Below, in pieces: positions 1 to 11,077 of a DNA stretch of 64,000 bases (position 1 is the first letter of the stretch; every line of letters begins with the position of its first letter). The notes beneath the pieces were generated by a model. The model made no database searches, was not told the DNA's origin, and was given only the letters and a program-made list of their open reading frames with translations. The position numbers were made by a program, and so were the translations under genes. This DNA comes from Sphaerotilus microaerophilus (GTDB lineage Bacteria; Pseudomonadota; Gammaproteobacteria; Burkholderiales; Burkholderiaceae_C), in contig NZ_AP025730.1 of assembly GCF_023734135.1 (NCBI RefSeq), positions 5,642,001 to 5,706,000 of the forward strand. Direction: 5' to 3'.

Positions 1-2055
1 CGGGATCCCGAGCTTGCACTCATCTCCGACGCCTGGAAAAAAGCACTTCGCGCCGAAGCGGGCCGGCCGCACATCCTGACCTTCGTCGCGCTGGGCGGTG
101 AGGGCAAGACCTCGCTGGTGGCGAAGTGGGCGGTGGACGAGTTGAGTGCGAAGGGCTGGCCGGGCTGCGAGGCGGCGTTTGCCTGGTCTTTCTACAGCCA
201 GGGCACGCGCGACCAGGTAGCGGCTTCGTCAGACGCCTTCCTGAAAGCCGCGTTGGACTTCTTTGCCGACGACGATGCCGACCGCGCCTTCGCCGCCGGC
301 CCGGCCGGTGCTTATGAGAAAGGCCAGCGCCTGGCCCGCCTGGTCGGCAGCCGGCGCAGCCTGCTGATCCTCGACGGGCTGGAGCCGCTGCAATACGCCC
401 CGACGGCGCCGACCGGCAGCCAGTTGAAGGACCAGGGCCTCGCCGCGCTGCTCAAGGGGCTGGCGCAGCAGAGCCAGGGGCTGTGTCTGGTGACCACGCG
501 GTATTCGGTGCCGGACTTGAAGGCCTTCCGGCAGAGCACGGCGCCGGAGCATGAACTAAAGCGCCTGAGCCCCGAGGCCGGCACGCACCTGCTGACCACG
601 CTGGGCGTCACGGGCTCTGCGCAGGAACTCCAGGCCGCGGTGGAAGAGGTCAAGGGCCACGCCCTCACCCTGCAGCTGCTCGGCAGCTGGCTGCGCGACG
701 CGCACGCTGGCGACATCCGCCAGCGCCAGCTCGTCAAGCTGGAAGAGGCCGACGCCGAGGAACAGGGCGGCCATGCCTTCCGCGTCATGGCGGCCTACGA
801 GGCGAGCTTTGAGCGTGAAGGCGACGCCGGCCGCCGCGCCCTGGCCCTGCTGCGCCTGCTCGGCCTGTTCGACCGGCCGGTCACGGCGGATTGCTTCGAG
901 GCACTGCGGCAGCCGCCGGTCATCGCCGGCCTCACCGAGCCACTCTTTGCTGGTCGTTCGCAGGAGCACCAAGTAGTCGGATTCGGCGGATGGGTACGGC
1001 GACTTTTCGGGGCGAAGGAAAGGATCAAGTACGAGCGGGTAAGCCCTGCTGTCATCAATGTCGCGCTCCAGCGCCTCGAATCCGCCCGCCTGCTCACCGT
1101 CCACCGTGAAGCCGGCAGCGGCCACCTGCTCAGCCTCGACGCCCACCCGCTGCTACGCGAATACTTCGCCCGCCAGTTGCGCGAGCAGCAACCCGACGCC
1201 TGGCGGGCGGCGCATGGCCGGCTCTTCGAGCACCTGTGCGCCAGAACCAACGAAGGCGATCAGCCCACGCTCGAAGACCTGCAGCCGCTTTATCAAGCCG
1301 TGGCGCATGGCTGTCTGGCGGGATTGCAGCAGCGGGCTTGTGAAGAGGTTTACTACGCCCGTATCGCTCGGAAAGCCGAGGCTTACGCAGTCAAAAAGCT
1401 CGGCGCCTTCGGTTCGGATCTGGGCGCCGTGGCGTGTTTCTTCGACCAGCCCTGGCAGCGGGTGTCGCCCGCCTTGACGGAGGCTGACCAAGCTTGGCTG
1501 CTGAACCAGGCAGCCTTCCGCCTGCGCGCCTTGGGCCGGCTGACCGAAGCCCTTGAGCCGATGCGTGCGGGGCTCAATGCCTACGTTGCGCGAAGCGAAT
1601 GGAAGTTTGCTGCCATCGCCGCCAGCAACCTGAGCGAACTGGAGATGACACTGGGCGAGGTGGCCGCAGCGGCGCAGGACGCCGAGCAGTCCGTGACCCA
1701 CGCCGACCGCAGCGGCGATGCGATCCAGCGCATGGTCAACCGCGCGACCCACGCCGACGCCCTGCACCAGGCGGGCCGCCGGGCCGAGGCGCTGAAGGGG
1801 TTCCGCGAGGCCGAGCAGATGCAGCAGGAGCTTCAGCCAAGCTACCCGCTGCTCTACTCGCTGCGAGGCTTCCGGTACGCCGACCAGCTGCTCGCCGCCC
1901 CTGAGCGTGCGGCGTGGCAGGCGGCGGCTGCGGGCCAGCACGGGCCCGCGGAAGAAGCGGCGGGGCATCACGAGGTGCTGCAGGCGGTCGGGCAGCGCGC
2001 GGCGCAAACCCTAACGCGGGGCCAGGATGAACGCTGGTACTCCCTGCTAGTGTAG
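1..2055 (+). pseudogene. STAND-type P-loop NTPase with C-terminal TPR-like repeats, N-terminal part; open at left edge and split by IS630
   Basis: The frame is open from base 1, so the true start lies outside the window. A P-loop GGEGKTS is encoded at 94-114, a Walker B LLILDG at 361-378, and a sensor-like VTTR follows about 40 codons later. This is the layout of STAND ATPases (NB-ARC/NACHT-like). A winged-helix-like region and helical repeats rich in Ala, Leu and Glu follow (about 1480-2040), resembling TPRs. The frame ends at a TAG inside the insertion sequence. Removing the IS and one TA rejoins it in frame (YSLL to DIALDHL) with the segment at 3214-3692. STAND proteins with such repeats often serve as signalling or antiphage effectors; any N-terminal effector domain lies outside the window. 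The gene looks recently inactivated, because both halves are otherwise open. Confidence 0.8.
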
Positions 2056-3213
2056 TGTTTGATTGTTGAAGCAACTTAATTGAACAACACGACTCCAATG
2101 GTCTACTACGGACAGAGTTGGAGCCAGGAAGTGCGAGTTGCCCCTGCGATCGAGTTGAGTCAAGAGGAGGAGGCTGAGTTGATCCGGCTGGCGCATTCGA
2201 AGGCGACCAGCGTTCGACTGGCCGAGCGTGCGCGCATTGTTTTGCTGGCCGCGCAAGGCCTGCAGAACCTGCAGATCGCCCAGGAGCTGGGCATCGACCG
2301 GATCACGGCGGGTCGCTGGCGCCAGCGCTACATCAAGTCCGGACTGGCGGGCATCGAGCGGGACCTGCCGCGCGGGGCACCGCCGGTCAAGGTGGACGTG
2401 GCCAAGCTGGTGGAGCTGACCACGCAAAGCCAGCCCGAGGCCGCCACGCACTGGAGCACGCGCAAGATGGCTGCGGTGCTGCAGGTCAGCCCCAGCACGG
2501 TGATGCGTCACTGGCAGGCCAATGGGCTCAAGCCGCACCTGGTGCGTGGCTTCAAGGTCTCGCGCGACCCGAAGTTCGTCGAGAAGCTCGAAGACATCGT
2601 GGGGCTGTACATGTCCCCGCCCGAGCACGCCCTGGTGCTGTGCTGCGACGAGAAGAGCCAGGTGCAGGCACTGGACCGCACGCAGCCGGGCCTGCCGATG
2701 AAGAAGGGTCGTGCGCAGACGATGACGCACGACTACAAGCGCCACGGCACGACCACGCTGTTCGCTGCGCTCAACGTGCTTGACGGCACGGTCATTGGCC
2801 AGTGCCAGCAGCGGCACACGCACGCCGAGTGGTTGAAGTTCCTGCGCCAGATCGACCGCGAGACGCCCAAGGGCAAGACCCTGCACCTGATTGCCGACAA
2901 CTATGCCACCCACAAGCACGCGGCGGTGCAGGCGTGGCTGGCCAAGCACCCCAGGTTCCACATGCACTTCACGCCGACCTCGGCGTCTTGGCTGAACATG
3001 GTGGAGCGCTTCTTCCGCGACATCACCACCGAACGCCTGCGGCGCGGCGTGTTTACCAGCGTGGGCGAGCTGGAGGCGGCGATCAAGGCGTACGTCGCGC
3101 ATCACAACACCAGTCCCAAGCCGTTCATCTGGACCAAGAGCGCTCGCGACATCTTGCAGAAGGTCATTCGCGCCAACTCCCGGTTAAGTGGGAAACAGAA
3201 TGGAACACTGCAC
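2050..3213 (+). mobile_element. IS630-family insertion sequence, copy 1 (1164 bp)
   Basis: The ends form imperfect inverted repeats: GTGTAGTGTT at the left and, on the other strand, GTGCAGTGTT at the right. The element is flanked by TA at 2048-2049 and 3214-3215, the duplicated TA target typical of IS630/Tc1-type elements. It carries one transposase gene. The interrupted NTPase frame is restored exactly if the element and one TA are removed, so this is a simple insertion at one site. An apparently identical copy in the same orientation lies at 54392-55555. Confidence 0.95.
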
Positions 3214-3216
3214 TAG
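2080..3216 (+). CDS. IS630-family DDE transposase (copy 1)
   Basis: 378 aa counted from a TTG; an ATG at 2098 (MVYYGQSW) is an alternative start. The N-terminal half has a helix-turn-helix region (QIAQELGIDRITAGRWRQRY) and a second HTH-like segment. The C-terminal half has the RNase H-like DDE core: CDEKSQ for the first Asp, IADNYATHK for the second and NMVERFF for the Glu. The stop codon TAG is completed by the duplicated TA target and the next base, outside the element itself. The protein cuts and joins the element ends at TA sites. It looks intact and functional. Confidence 0.93.
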   Translation: MNNTTPMVYYGQSWSQEVRVAPAIELSQEEEAELIRLAHSKATSVRLAERARIVLLAAQGLQNLQIAQELGIDRITAGRWRQRYIKSGLAGIERDLPRGAPPVKVDVAKLVELTTQSQPEAATHWSTRKMAAVLQVSPSTVMRHWQANGLKPHLVRGFKVSRDPKFVEKLEDIVGLYMSPPEHALVLCCDEKSQVQALDRTQPGLPMKKGRAQTMTHDYKRHGTTTLFAALNVLDGTVIGQCQQRHTHAEWLKFLRQIDRETPKGKTLHLIADNYATHKHAAVQAWLAKHPRFHMHFTPTSASWLNMVERFFRDITTERLRRGVFTSVGELEAAIKAYVAHHNTSPKPFIWTKSARDILQKVIRANSRLSGKQNGTLH

Positions 3217-3692
3217 ACATTGCCCTCGACCACCTCACCCTGGCCCGCACCGCACTCTTCACCGCCCTGCTGACTCCGGCCGAACCCGACGCCACCGAAC
3301 TCGCCCAGGCCCGCCGCGAAGCGGACGCCGCCGTGGCGGGCCTGCGCCGCGCTGGCACACAAGACCACCTCCCCCGCGGCCTCCTCACCCGCGCTTGGCT
3401 GCGCGCCATCACCGGCCCGCTCACCGGCCCCGACAGCGCCCAGGCCGATCTCGACGAAGCCTGGGACATCGCCGAGCGCGGCCCGATGCGGCTGTTCATG
3501 GCCGACATTCACCTCTACCGCGCCCGGCTGTTCTTCCGCGAGGCGAACTACCCCTGGGAATCGCCCGAAGCCGACCTGGCCGCCGCGCGCGCGCTGATCG
3601 AGCGCTGCGGCTACGGCCGGCGGCGGGAGGAGCTGGCGGATGCCGAGGCGGCGCTGGCGCAGTGGCGGCAGGGCGGGTCGGCGCCGCACTGA
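3214..3692 (+). pseudogene. C-terminal remnant of the IS-split STAND/TPR NTPase
   Basis: Starting with the TA target copy, this segment continues the frame of the upstream NTPase (DIALDHLTLARTALF onward) for about 158 codons to a TGA at 3690-3692. It is rich in Ala, Arg and Leu with helical-repeat character (LDEAWDIAERG, LYRARLFFREANY), as expected of the last TPR-like units. It has no start codon or ribosome binding site of its own just after the IS, so it is probably not translated. The next gene, prfC, begins about 105 bp later. Confidence 0.8.
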
Positions 3693-3797
3693 CCCCTCGT
3701 CAGCCCCACACTGACCCTGCCCAGCGCTGCGGCCGGCGGCCACCGGCGACAATCATGGGTTGGCGTCTCCATCGACGCCCCGAACACGCCCTGCACC

Positions 3798-5411
3798 ATG
3801 TCCGACCTCGCCACCGACATCCGCCGCCGCCGCACCTTTGCGATCATTTCGCACCCCGATGCGGGCAAGACCACGCTGACCGAGAAGCTGCTGCTGTTCT
3901 CCGGCGCGATCCAGATCGCCGGCTCGGTGAAGGCGCGCAAGGCCTCGCGCCACGCCACCTCCGACTGGATGGAGATCGAGAAGCAGCGCGGCATCTCGGT
4001 GGCCTCCTCGGTGATGCAGATGGAATACGGCGACTGCGTCATCAACCTGCTCGACACCCCCGGCCACCAGGACTTCTCGGAAGACACCTACCGCGTGCTG
4101 ACTGCGGTGGACGCGGCACTGATGGTGATCGACGCGGCCAACGGCGTGGAGCCGCAGACGCGGCGGCTGCTGCAGGTCTGCCGCGCACGCAACACGCCCA
4201 TCATCACCTTCGTCAACAAGATGGACCGGGAGGTGAAGGAGCCCCTGGCGCTGATGGACGAGATCGAGCAGGAGCTGGGCATGACCGTCGTGCCCTTCAC
4301 CTGGCCGGTGGGCATGGCGAAGTTCTTCCACGGCGTGATGGACCTGCGCCGTGACCAGATGCGCCTGTTCGAGCCCGGCGAGGACCGCGCCGGTGGCGAC
4401 GAGGAAACCCTGCACGGCCTGCAGGATGCGGCACACGCCGAACGCTTCGGCGGCCCCTACGAACAGGCGCTGGGCGAGATGGAGCTGGTGCGCGACGCCG
4501 CGCCGGCCTTCGACCACGCCGAGTTCCTGGCCGGCCGGCAGACGCCGATGTTCTTCGGCTCGGCGATCAACAACTTCGGCGTGCGCGAGGTGCTGGACGC
4601 GCTGTGCGAACTCGCCCCGCCGCCGGGCGCGCGCGCCGCGCTGGAACGCACCGTGGAGCCGGCCGAGCCGAAGTTCAGCGGCGTGGTCTTCAAGGTGCAG
4701 GCCAACATGGACCCGGCGCACCGCGACCGCATCGCCTTCGTGCGCGTGAGCTCGGGCCGCTTCACCCGCGGGATGCGGCTGAAGGTGGTGCGCAACGGCA
4801 AGGAGATGCGCCCGCAAACCGTGGTGAGCTTCCTCTCCCAGCGCCGCGAGCTGGTGGACGACGCGGTGGCCGGCGACATCATCGGCATCCCGAACCACGG
4901 CGTGCTGCAGCTGGGCGACACGCTGACCGAGGGCGAGGGCCTGCACTTCACCGGCCTGCCCTTCTTCGCGCCGGAGAGCTTCCGCACCGTCGAGATCAAG
5001 GACCCGCTGCGCAGCAAGCAGCTGCGCCAGGGCCTGCAGCAGCTGGGCGAAGAGGGCGCGATCCAGGTCTTCACCCCGGTGGCGGGCGGCTCGATGATGC
5101 TGGGCGCCATCGGCCAGCTGCAGTTCGAAGTGGTGCTGCACCGCCTGAAGGGCGAGTACGGCGTGGAGGCCCGGCTGGACCCCTGCCGGTTTTCGCTGGC
5201 GCGCTGGATCACCAGCGCCGACGAGGCCAAGCTGAAGAAGTTCATCGACAGCGAGCCGCTGCGCATCGCCTACGACGTGGTCGGCGCCCCGGCCTTCCTC
5301 TGCCAGTACAGCTCCGACCTGCGCGTGACGCAGGAGCGCGTGCCCGACATCCAGTTCCACGCGATGCGCGAGCACAGCGGCCGGGTGTTTGGGAGCGGGC
5401 CGAACGGCTGA
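3798..5411 (+). CDS. prfC: Peptide chain release factor 3 (RF3)
   Basis: 537 aa, the normal RF3 length. This translational GTPase promotes dissociation of RF1/RF2 from the ribosome after termination. The G domain shows SHPDAGKTT (residues 18-26), RGIS in switch I, DTPGHQDF and NKMD. After it come the EF-Tu-like domain II and the RF3-specific C-terminal domain ending HSGRVFGSG. The start is ATG with MSDLATDIRRRRTFAIISHPD, as in other RF3 proteins. It is a housekeeping gene and marks core chromosome next to the sulfur island. It converges on the ATP-grasp gene with a 61-bp gap. Confidence 0.97.
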   Translation: MSDLATDIRRRRTFAIISHPDAGKTTLTEKLLLFSGAIQIAGSVKARKASRHATSDWMEIEKQRGISVASSVMQMEYGDCVINLLDTPGHQDFSEDTYRVLTAVDAALMVIDAANGVEPQTRRLLQVCRARNTPIITFVNKMDREVKEPLALMDEIEQELGMTVVPFTWPVGMAKFFHGVMDLRRDQMRLFEPGEDRAGGDEETLHGLQDAAHAERFGGPYEQALGEMELVRDAAPAFDHAEFLAGRQTPMFFGSAINNFGVREVLDALCELAPPPGARAALERTVEPAEPKFSGVVFKVQANMDPAHRDRIAFVRVSSGRFTRGMRLKVVRNGKEMRPQTVVSFLSQRRELVDDAVAGDIIGIPNHGVLQLGDTLTEGEGLHFTGLPFFAPESFRTVEIKDPLRSKQLRQGLQQLGEEGAIQVFTPVAGGSMMLGAIGQLQFEVVLHRLKGEYGVEARLDPCRFSLARWITSADEAKLKKFIDSEPLRIAYDVVGAPAFLCQYSSDLRVTQERVPDIQFHAMREHSGRVFGSGPNG

Positions 5412-5472
5412 TTCACCCGGCGGCGCTGCGGGACGGCGCGCCCCGCGCCGTCAGCTCACCGGCTCCGACCTG

Positions 5473-6750
5473 TCACCGCGCCCGCCCCAGCACGGCCCGG
5501 GCATGGCGCCACAGCAGGCTGAGGCCGGGCACGGGGTCGCGCCAATCGAGCGACTGGTGCACCAGCCCCCAGCGAAAGAGTGAGCGCAGGTAGGCCGCCG
5601 CGGTCAGTTCACCGGCGGCGTGGTACTGGCGGAAGGCCTTCAGGTCGCGGGTGGAGTCCACGAAGCGCAGGCCCACCCGGCGCGCCGGCAGCGGCCCCGC
5701 TTCGAGCCCGACCTGGTCGCAGTACGCCAGCCAGGGCAGGTTGACGCCGGCGCGGGTGGTGAAGAAGCCCCACTGGCTGACGCGCGGGTTGATCTCGAGC
5801 AGGGTGTAGCGGCCCGTGACGGCGTGGCGCTTGTAGTTCACGTTGGCCAGGCCGGTGAAACCGATGCGCTGGAGCATGTCCACGGTGCTGCGCTCCAGCT
5901 CCGGCAGATCCAGGGCCTCGACGTAACAGCCGCTGCCGGCATGCGCCGGGTAGATGCGCCGCTTGCAGCCGGCAAAAGTGGCCTGCGCCCTGCCCTGGCG
6001 GTCCACGTAGGCATGCACGTCGATGTGCTGGTCGTCGGCGCCGGGCACGTACTCCTGCACCAGCACACCCAGGTCGCGCTCGCCCAGGGTGGCACCGAAG
6101 GCCAGCAGCGCCGACGGGTCGTCCAGCAACTGGGCCTTCTTGCCGCTGAAGGCCTGCGCCAGCGCGCTGTGCCAGTGGTACGGGAAGGCCGGCTTGGCGA
6201 TCACCGGGAAGTGCGCCTCCTGCGCGGCCTGCCGCAGCGCTGCCTGGTCCGCCGGGGCCCAGGTGCGTGGCACCGGCAGGCCGTGCTGCTCGGCCAGCGC
6301 CTGGAAGGCGGCCTTGTCCATCAGCTGCAGCATGAGGGCCGGCTCGCCCACCACGGGAGCCAGACGGGCATCCAGCGACGGCGCCAGCCGCACCAGGGTA
6401 TCCAGGTCGGGATCGACGGTGGGGAACACCGGCAGCGGCCCGCCATGCCGCTCCGCCAGCGCCTCCAGGGCCGAGCGCAATGCCGGCGGGTGGCCACCCA
6501 GCTGCGGCGCCACCACATGCTCCACACAGTGGCGTGACAGCGCCGCCGCGGCCTGAGCCGTCTCGCTGAGCACGATGACCGGCACGCCACGCTCGCCCAG
6601 CGCGCGCACCACCCCAAGCGCCGGCTCGCAATGCCCCTCGCAGGACAGCACCACCGCCGGTGGCAGGCGACCTGCCCGCTTCGCAACCGGCGACCGGCCG
6701 GCCGCAGCGGCGTGTTCGGTCCCTTGGGGGGAGCTGGCAGGCCTCAGCAC
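5473..6750 (-). CDS. ATP-grasp domain protein
   Basis: 425 aa from a GTG at 6750 that overlaps the TGA of the upstream dehydrogenase gene by 7 nt, suggesting translational coupling. The N-terminal third is a pre-ATP-grasp Rossmann-like domain (VVLSCEGHCEPALGVVRALGERGVPV). The central part is an ATP-grasp fold with FPVIAKPAFPYHW, VLVQEYVPG and YTLLEINPRVSQWG, where the Glu/Asn pair binds metal-ATP. It resembles the carbamoyl-phosphate-synthase-like or D-aspartate-ligase-like ATP-grasp proteins that join a carboxylate to an amine or thiol. The substrate cannot be told from sequence. The first 30 residues are low complexity, so a later start is possible. Confidence 0.75.
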   Translation of the reverse strand: MLRPASSPQGTEHAAAAGRSPVAKRAGRLPPAVVLSCEGHCEPALGVVRALGERGVPVIVLSETAQAAAALSRHCVEHVVAPQLGGHPPALRSALEALAERHGGPLPVFPTVDPDLDTLVRLAPSLDARLAPVVGEPALMLQLMDKAAFQALAEQHGLPVPRTWAPADQAALRQAAQEAHFPVIAKPAFPYHWHSALAQAFSGKKAQLLDDPSALLAFGATLGERDLGVLVQEYVPGADDQHIDVHAYVDRQGRAQATFAGCKRRIYPAHAGSGCYVEALDLPELERSTVDMLQRIGFTGLANVNYKRHAVTGRYTLLEINPRVSQWGFFTTRAGVNLPWLAYCDQVGLEAGPLPARRVGLRFVDSTRDLKAFRQYHAAGELTAAAYLRSLFRWGLVHQSLDWRDPVPGLSLLWRHARAVLGRAR

Positions 6751-7883
6751 AGCGCGGTCCGGTCGAGCCCGCGCACGTCGGTGCAGCCGGCCAAGGCCAT
6801 CGTGGTGGCCAGCTCCCGCTCCAGCATGTCGATCACCGCGGCCACGCCCTTCTCGCCGCCACCGGCCAGCCCCCAGGCCCAGGCGCGCCCCAGGACGCAG
6901 GCATGGGCCCCCAGGGCCAGCGCCTTGAAGACATCGACGCCGGTGCGGATGCCGCCATCGAAGAGCACTGGCACGCGCTGACCCACCGCGTCGACCACCC
7001 CCGGCAGCGCCGCGATGCTGGAGCAGGTGCCGTCGAGCTGGCGGCCGCCGTGGTTGGACACCAGCACGGCATCGGCTCCGGCATCCACCGCCAGGCGGGC
7101 GTCGTCGGGGTCGAGGATGCCCTTGATCACCAGCGGGCCGGACCAGCGCTCGCGCACCCAGGCCAGCAGGTCCCAGTCCAGGCAGGGCTCGTAGTTGTGC
7201 TCCACCCAGGCGTCAAAGCCCTCCAGCGTGCGCGCCTCGGCAATCCCCTCGGCGAAGTTGCCGAAGGCGTGCGGGCGCCCGCGCAGCATGACCTCCCAGA
7301 GCCAGCCCGGCCGCTTCGCCGCACTGGCCCCCAGCACCAGCCGGCGCCGCAACCCCCACAGGCCCATGCCGCTGCGCACGTTGCGGTAGCGCCGCGACGG
7401 CACCGGCAGGTCGACCGTGAACACCAGCGCCGGGCAGCCCAGGCGCGCCGCCCGCGCCAGCAGGGTCTCCATGTAGGCGCGGTCCTTGATCATGTAGAGC
7501 TGGAACCATGGGGCCACGCCCGCGGCCTGCGTCACTTCCTCCAGGCCGCAGATCGACACGCTGGACAGGCACAGCGGCACGCCGGCGCGTTCGGCCGCCC
7601 GGGCCGCCTGGGTCTCGCCACGGCGCGCGAACATGCCGGCGAAGCCGACCGGACCGAGCACCAGCGGAACCGCGAGCTCCCGGCCAAACAGCGTGGTCGC
7701 GGTCGACACGCGCGAGACGTCGCGCATCACGCGCTGGCGCAGGTTCCAGCGCCGGAAATCGGCGATGTTGGCCGCCAGCGTATCTTCGCTGATCGCCCCC
7801 GCGTCGATGTACTCGAACAGCCAGTGGGGCACGCGCCGCCTCGCCAACTCGCGGTAATCCGCCACCGTCACCGCCTGCACCAT
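6744..7883 (-). CDS. FMN-dependent 2-hydroxy-acid dehydrogenase (L-lactate dehydrogenase/glycolate oxidase family)
   Basis: 379 aa, the family's usual length, starting at the ATG of MVQAVTVADYRELARRR. This is a TIM-barrel flavoenzyme. Recognisable motifs are FEYIDAGAISED near the N-terminus, LGPVGFAGMF in the first FMN-binding strand, QLYMIKDR, VIKGILDPDDA with the flavin-contacting Lys, SNHGGRQLDG with the catalytic His, and LFDGGIRTGVDVFKALALGA. It oxidises an L-2-hydroxy acid such as lactate, glycolate or mandelate and passes electrons to quinone, cytochrome or oxygen. It is translationally coupled to the downstream ATP-grasp gene. The frame extends further upstream, but that part lacks family similarity. 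Confidence 0.88.
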   Translation of the reverse strand: MVQAVTVADYRELARRRVPHWLFEYIDAGAISEDTLAANIADFRRWNLRQRVMRDVSRVSTATTLFGRELAVPLVLGPVGFAGMFARRGETQAARAAERAGVPLCLSSVSICGLEEVTQAAGVAPWFQLYMIKDRAYMETLLARAARLGCPALVFTVDLPVPSRRYRNVRSGMGLWGLRRRLVLGASAAKRPGWLWEVMLRGRPHAFGNFAEGIAEARTLEGFDAWVEHNYEPCLDWDLLAWVRERWSGPLVIKGILDPDDARLAVDAGADAVLVSNHGGRQLDGTCSSIAALPGVVDAVGQRVPVLFDGGIRTGVDVFKALALGAHACVLGRAWAWGLAGGGEKGVAAVIDMLERELATTMALAGCTDVRGLDRTALC

Positions 7884-8101
7884 GTCCAATACCCCGCTTG
7901 TCACGCCGGGTCTGCCGGCGGCCGGGTTCGCAGAGCGGGGACAGGGAGCGCCCCGCACCGAACCTCGGGGCGCAGTTGTCGCACAGGTCGGCAGGGCGGG
8001 AAATGACCGGGATGCGTGCAAATGGCGCGGGTTTGATCGCTCTCAAATCTGCGCCACCTGCATCCCGCCGGAACGCGCAAAGCGCCCGGCAACGAGGGCG
8101 G

Positions 8102-9148
8102 TCAGCCCAGCACTTCGTAGATCCCCAGCTTGCGATGCAGCGGAGCGTCATCGACCATGAACAGGCAGGCCGGCTGGCTGGCCGAGGCGTTGCTCAGGGT
8201 GATCTCGGCGTGCGTGGGCGCGGCCAGGGTGTCCTTCTCGCCAAAGGACAGCGCCTTGCCGTCGATCAATGCCATGCCACCGCCTTCGACCACGTGGAAG
8301 CAGGCCGAGGCCGAGCGCCTGGGCAGGCGCAGCTCCTCGCCCGGGCGCAGCATCAGGGCCGAGAAGCCCAGCGTCGGCAGGCACTCCTGGCCGGTTTCCG
8401 GGTTCACGTAGGCGAGGTGCACGGCCTCGCCCTTCGGGGTGACACGGGCCAGCTCGGCCAGCGTGGCGCGCACGGCCGTCCAGGGGAAGCGCAGCAGCGG
8501 GTAGTCCTGGCGCTGACGCTGCAGCGAGCCGTAGGGCACCACGCCACCCTGGCGGAAGCGCACGGTGCCGGAGTTGAGCGGGTCGGTGATGGTCTGCAGC
8601 GGCGCCTCGGTGCAGTAGGAGGCCTCGATGCCGTAGACCAGCGGCAGGTCCAGCGCGTCGAGCCAGATCACCGGGCCGTCGCCATCGTGGCCGTGCTGGT
8701 GCCACAGGCCGGGTGGGGTGAGGATGAGGTCGCCGCGCTCCATCGGCAGCCGCTCGCCGCGCACCACGGTGTAGCCGCCGTGGCCCTCGACCACGAAGCG
8801 CACCGCCGAGGGCGTGTGCTTGTGGTTGGGCGCCGTCTCGCCCGGCAGGATCAGCTGCAGGCCGATGTAGATCGTCGGCGTGGCGCGCAGCGTGTCCAGG
8901 CCCAGGCCGGGGTTGCAGAGCACGAGCACGCGGCGCTCGGCCTTCTCGATCGGCGTGAGCTCGCCGGCGCGCATCAGCTCGGGGCGCACGTCCGCGTAGC
9001 GCCAGAGCGTGGGCTGGGTGTTGCGGCTCGGGATGCCGTAGGGCAGCGCGGCTCGCAGCGACGGCCACAGCGGCATCAGGTTGCGGCTGACCAGCCCGTT
9101 GTAGTAGTCGGGCGGCAGGTCGGCGACGGTGCCGAGGGCGTGGCTCAT
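8102..9148 (-). CDS. Gentisate 1,2-dioxygenase-like bicupin
   Basis: 348 aa from the ATG of [16 protein letters not shown], preceded by a GGAGAC ribosome binding site. Two cupin domains are visible. The first has [19 protein letters not shown], giving the His ligands for the catalytic Fe(II), and [15 protein letters not shown]. The second, degenerate cupin is around [15 protein letters not shown]. The family opens the ring of gentisate (2,5-dihydroxybenzoate) to maleylpyruvate. No maleylpyruvate isomerase or hydrolase gene is next to it, so the exact substrate (gentisate, salicylate or 1-hydroxy-2-naphthoate) is uncertain. An operator-like inverted repeat lies about 90 bp upstream (9241-9263). 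Confidence 0.85.
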   Translation of the reverse strand: MSHALGTVADLPPDYYNGLVSRNLMPLWPSLRAALPYGIPSRNTQPTLWRYADVRPELMRAGELTPIEKAERRVLVLCNPGLGLDTLRATPTIYIGLQLILPGETAPNHKHTPSAVRFVVEGHGGYTVVRGERLPMERGDLILTPPGLWHQHGHDGDGPVIWLDALDLPLVYGIEASYCTEAPLQTITDPLNSGTVRFRQGGVVPYGSLQRQRQDYPLLRFPWTAVRATLAELARVTPKGEAVHLAYVNPETGQECLPTLGFSALMLRPGEELRLPRRSASACFHVVEGGGMALIDGKALSFGEKDTLAAPTHAEITLSNASASQPACLFMVDDAPLHRKLGIYEVLG

Positions 9149-9477
9149 GGGTTGTCTCCTGGTGCGCTGGATGGCAGAGCTCAAGTCACAGACATACGAA
9201 CCTGATGACCAGCCACGGATGTCCGCTCTGTTGCCGTCAATTGATCAGTATACGAACGATCAACAGCGACCAACACCCCTGCGTCGGCCCTGGCCACCTG
9301 GTCCCTCCTGCTCCTCGGTGGTCGGACGGAACGCCGGCCGTGGTGCCGATTCCGTCTGATTCCTGCGGTTTGCCATGACACGCAGAGCGCGATTCTGCCG
9401 CTACGCTCGAATCTGCGAGATTTCGCTGCAGCGGAATTTCCAGTGCCTGCCATTCCACTCGTTCGAGGACCACATCC
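9149..9477. other. Divergent intergenic region between the gentisate dioxygenase-like and protease genes
   Basis: 329 bp without a gene. It is less GC-rich than its neighbours around 9180-9265, where the operator-like repeat at 9241-9263 sits. The hexamer TATACT on the minus strand inside that repeat could be the -10 box for the dioxygenase gene. Near the protease, a nearly palindromic TTCGCTGCAGCGGAA lies at 9422-9436. A clear Shine-Dalgarno for the protease is not evident. Confidence 0.4.
9241..9263. promoter_or_regulatory. Operator-like inverted repeat TTGATC-N11-GATCAA
   Basis: Perfect 6-bp arms TTGATC and GATCAA separated by 11 bp that include GTATAC. The related string CATACGAAC recurs at about 9193. 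It lies 93-115 bp upstream of the gentisate dioxygenase-like gene, where MarR-, IclR- or LysR-type regulators of aromatic catabolism often bind. No regulator gene is adjacent, so the binding protein is unknown. Confidence 0.35.
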
Positions 9478-11043
<1,566 letters not shown>

Positions 11044-11053
11044 GCATCGCCAT

Positions 11054-11077
11054 GCCGGCCCCGCTCAGGGGGCCGGC
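11054..11077 (+). terminator. Hairpin after the protease gene, possibly a truncated terminator
   Basis: GCCGGCCCC and GGGGCCGGC form a 9-bp GC-only stem with a short loop just downstream of the protease stop. It is followed by only two T residues before the sequence becomes the soxB fragment. The 3' arm overlaps the first bases of that fragment (GCCGGC is shared), so the original U-tract may have been replaced when the fragment arrived. Confidence 0.45.
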
